Shown here piece by piece: positions 62,173 to 64,000 of a stretch of 64,000 bases of DNA (the stretch's first letter is position 1; every line of letters begins with the position of its first letter). The DNA lies in contig NZ_FNFU01000007.1 in assembly GCF_900101115.1 (NCBI RefSeq), forward strand, positions 1-64,000, given 5' to 3'. Under the pieces are notes generated by a model. That model searched no databases and was not told the DNA's origin. It saw nothing but the letters and a program-made list of their open reading frames with translations. The position numbers and the translations under genes were made by a program. This stretch comes from Cryobacterium psychrotolerans. Lineage in GTDB: Bacteria; Actinomycetota; Actinomycetes; Actinomycetales; Microbacteriaceae.

Positions 62173-64000
62173 GGTCGTCCTCCTGCTGCTGGGTCGGGGC
62201 GTCGGCCGGCGTGGGTGTGACGGCCGGATCTGGAGTTTCGGCCGGCGTGGGTGTTACGGCCGGCGTGGGGGCGCCGCCCCGAGCCCTTTGGGCGCCCGGT
62301 TTTGCCCCGCGGACGGATCTGCCGGCGCGCGCAGCCCTCGGCGCCCGCTCCGGCCTGGCCCTGGCCCTGGCGAGGCGCTTCTGCTTGGTTTTCTCCCTCG
62401 CCGTGCGCCGGATCGCGTCGCGGTTGGCCTGGCGGACGGCCTCGGGTCCCGCTCCGGTGGGGATGGACAGCAGCACGGTCGCTCCGATGACCACCGCCGC
62501 GACGAGGAAGGCGATCAGGCCCAGCGCTCCCCCGGCGTTCGCCGGAATCGCCACGTCGCCCAGGGCATCCGCCGGGGCGTCGTGCCGCCACAGGCGGCCG
62601 AAGGTCGTGTCGCCCACCGGCGCCAGGGCTGCGTTGCCGTCGAGCGCCGTCGTCGTTCGAGTGAGCGTCTCCGCGGCCACCGGGGTGACCGGGGCGACGC
62701 GCGCCGTGCCGATCGGAGTGACCGCGGCCGGGCGCAGCAGCACGAAGCGGATCCCGAATTCGTTCAGGCCCGCCGAAGCGTCCAGGCCGCTGCGGGAGAC
62801 GAGGTTGCCGGCCAGCGCGGCCAGTTCGCGCTCGTGCGCGTCCAGGCTCCGGTCGGTGCTCGACAGTGTGGATTGCTTGTCGAGGGTGACGCCGGCACCG
62901 CGAACCACCGTGGCCCGGATGCCGCCGTCGGGCTGCGGGGTGATCTGCAGCGTGCCCTGACGCGCGTTCGTCTGCGCCTCTGCGGTGACGATTGCGGGCT
63001 GGGTGCGGTCGCCGCCCGCGGAAACGACGGACGAGCCGAGGTAGAGCGACCCCACCAGCGGTGCGACCACGATGAGCAGGGCGATGCCTGCCGTCACCGC
63101 CGGCGCGATGGCGTACATCCGCAGGCCGCGAAGGGCGCAGAGGACGGCTCCGGCAAGACCCAGCCAATAGAGGCTGAGCCCGGGCCCTGCCCACACGCCC
63201 ACCGGCTGCGCCCCGAGCGAAGCGAAGAAGAGCTGGCCGGCCCAGATGGCGGTCGCCAGCCCGAGGACGGCGGTGAGCACGGAGAAGCCGGCCGCCCTGG
63301 CCCCGTGCAGGAACAGCGAGACCGCGGCCAGGACGGCCAGCGGCGCGAGCAGGATCGGCACGAGCAGCTCGGCGTCGACGCCGGGGATCCCGAGGGTGTC
63401 GAGGAGGGGGGTCCAGCCGCCGAATTCGCCGGAGGGGAAGCCCAGGACCAGCTGCCATCCGGATACCGGGTGGCTCGGGAGCGGGACCCCGGGGTCGGCG
63501 AGCAGCGACAGCCAGGCGCCGCGGAGCCCCTGGTCCCAGATCAGGGGCGCGGCCAGGGCGAGGGCGGGGAGCGGGATGCCGATGAAGCGCGTGACGCTGC
63601 GTCCGCTCACCGCGACCGACACGATCCAGCCGATCAGCAGTGCCGGAGCGAGGGAGGGAGCGCAGGCGACGACGGCCGCGAAGAGGAGGGCGGCCGACGC
63701 CGAGGCCGACCATGAGCGGGCCGCGGCGTAACCGGCGAAGAAGAGCCACGGCAGGAGCAGGTGCACGAGGATGGCGGCGGGGCGTCCGGCCGCCAGTGCG
63801 GTCAGGAAGGGGGGTGACAAAACCCAGAGTGCGGCCGTGACCGCGCGCAGCGATCCGCGTTCGGTCAGGCGCGATGCGGCCATCCAGGCGCCGAAGGCGG
63901 CGAGCGGAAGCGCGAGGAAGTACAGGGCGACGAGGGCGAAGGACGGCGCCCAGAAGAAGATCGACCCGAGCATGGCGAGGACGGCGGCGAACGGGTCGGC
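62162..64000 (-). CDS. Large membrane glycosyltransferase, C-terminal part (cut by window edge)
   Basis: 612 residues are visible and the frame stays open to the window end. About ten hydrophobic helices occupy the first ~320 residues. An external domain with GGIRATVVRGAGVTLDKQ and GIRFVLLRPAAVTPIG follows, then a final helix (~470-495, ALGLIAFLVAAVVIGATVLL) and a basic, Pro/Thr-rich tail. In actinobacteria the gene before DUF5719 is a GT2 glycosyltransferase of over 1000 residues. The GT2 catalytic domain would lie outside the window, so this assignment rests on the neighbourhood and the membrane part. Confidence 0.75.
   Translation of the reverse strand, partial: ADPFAAVLAMLGSIFFWAPSFALVALYFLALPLAAFGAWMAASRLTERGSLRAVTAALWVLSPPFLTALAAGRPAAILVHLLLPWLFFAGYAAARSWSASASAALLFAAVVACAPSLAPALLIGWIVSVAVSGRSVTRFIGIPLPALALAAPLIWDQGLRGAWLSLLADPGVPLPSHPVSGWQLVLGFPSGEFGGWTPLLDTLGIPGVDAELLVPILLAPLAVLAAVSLFLHGARAAGFSVLTAVLGLATAIWAGQLFFASLGAQPVGVWAGPGLSLYWLGLAGAVLCALRGLRMYAIAPAVTAGIALLIVVAPLVGSLYLGSSVVSAGGDRTQPAIVTAEAQTNARQGTLQITPQPDGGIRATVVRGAGVTLDKQSTLSSTDRSLDAHERELAALAGNLVSRSGLDASAGLNEFGIRFVLLRPAAVTPIGTARVAPVTPVAAETLTRTTTALDGNAALAPVGDTTFGRLWRHDAPADALGDVAIPANAGGALGLIAFLVAAVVIGATVLLSIPTGAGPEAVRQANRDAIRRTAREKTKQKRLARARARPERAPRAARAGRSVRGAKPGAQRARGGAPTPAVTPTPAETPDPAVTPTPADAPTQQQEDDRDR
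62205..62276 (-). repeat. Four 18-bp tandem units in the glycosyltransferase tail
   Basis: Units start at 62205, 62223, 62241 and 62259; three have the core GCCGGCGTGGG. They encode six-residue TPAxTP repeats (TPAVTPTPAETPDP), a flexible tail likely to vary in length between strains. Confidence 0.8.

Overview
The window is high-GC DNA from an actinobacterium, most likely a member of Microbacteriaceae (a Cryobacterium- or Leifsonia-like organism). This is inferred from the one-protein 2-oxoglutarate dehydrogenase Kgd, the mtrA-mtrB-lpqB and whiB1/pdtaS neighbourhoods, the SigR/RsrA pair, GuaB1, and DUF6459, DUF3499 and DUF5719 proteins. It is chromosomal core sequence with a few accessory patches. 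I see no tRNA, rRNA, CRISPR array, integrase or transposase.

Layout. 1-2.9 kb: start of a propionate (methylcitrate) locus, with the 5' end of prpD (cut by the window edge), a GntR/FCD regulator and divergent prpE; TGTATACA palindromes sit around the regulator start. 2.9-4.3 kb: a membrane-anchored seven-repeat WD40 protein lying between two exact 35-bp direct repeats, one of which is the 3' end of the next gene. 4.3-6.2 kb: an SDR and a divergent membrane acyltransferase. 6.2-9.7 kb: a metY with a good promoter but no 3' third, joined directly to the ATPase domain of a histidine kinase whose front is missing, then a novel six-TM protein and a LuxR-type response regulator. 9.7-19.1 kb: MFS exporter, thiamine-binding protein, GT87-like protein, nnrD, an OYE reductase, a VOC protein, paired CNNM/CBS proteins and guaB1. 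19.2-25.3 kb: kgd and an MMPL transporter. 25.3-29.3 kb: sigR-rsrA divergent from aroA-rsgA-bcp. 29.3-33.9 kb: whiB1-like gene convergent with pdtaS over a shared terminator, and a DUF5671-like membrane protein. 33.9-37.8 kb: orphan CpaE- and CpaB-like proteins, an excisionase-like HTH protein, a protein of unknown function and a DUF6459 protein, with two perfect DnaA-box 9-mers. 37.9-44.3 kb: an accessory operon of SDR, flavin monooxygenase, SDR, MFS transporter and TauE, divergent from a PucR-type regulator. 44.4-53.1 kb: secA, hpf, comF-like, lpqB, mtrB, mtrA. 53.2-58.5 kb: a translationally coupled DUF4129-DUF4350-MoxR-DUF58 operon. 58.5-64 kb: manB, DUF3499, a zincin-fold protein, DUF5719 and the C-terminal part of a large membrane glycosyltransferase.

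The strongest oddities are the metY/kinase junction (a large deletion or an assembly join), the WD40 cassette between direct repeats, a dispersed 55-bp palindromic repeat present twice with a compensatory base change in its stem, the compact monooxygenase operon with palindromic operator candidates, and several unrelated in-frame 15- or 18-bp tandem repeats. No stretch above 300 bp is without a gene.
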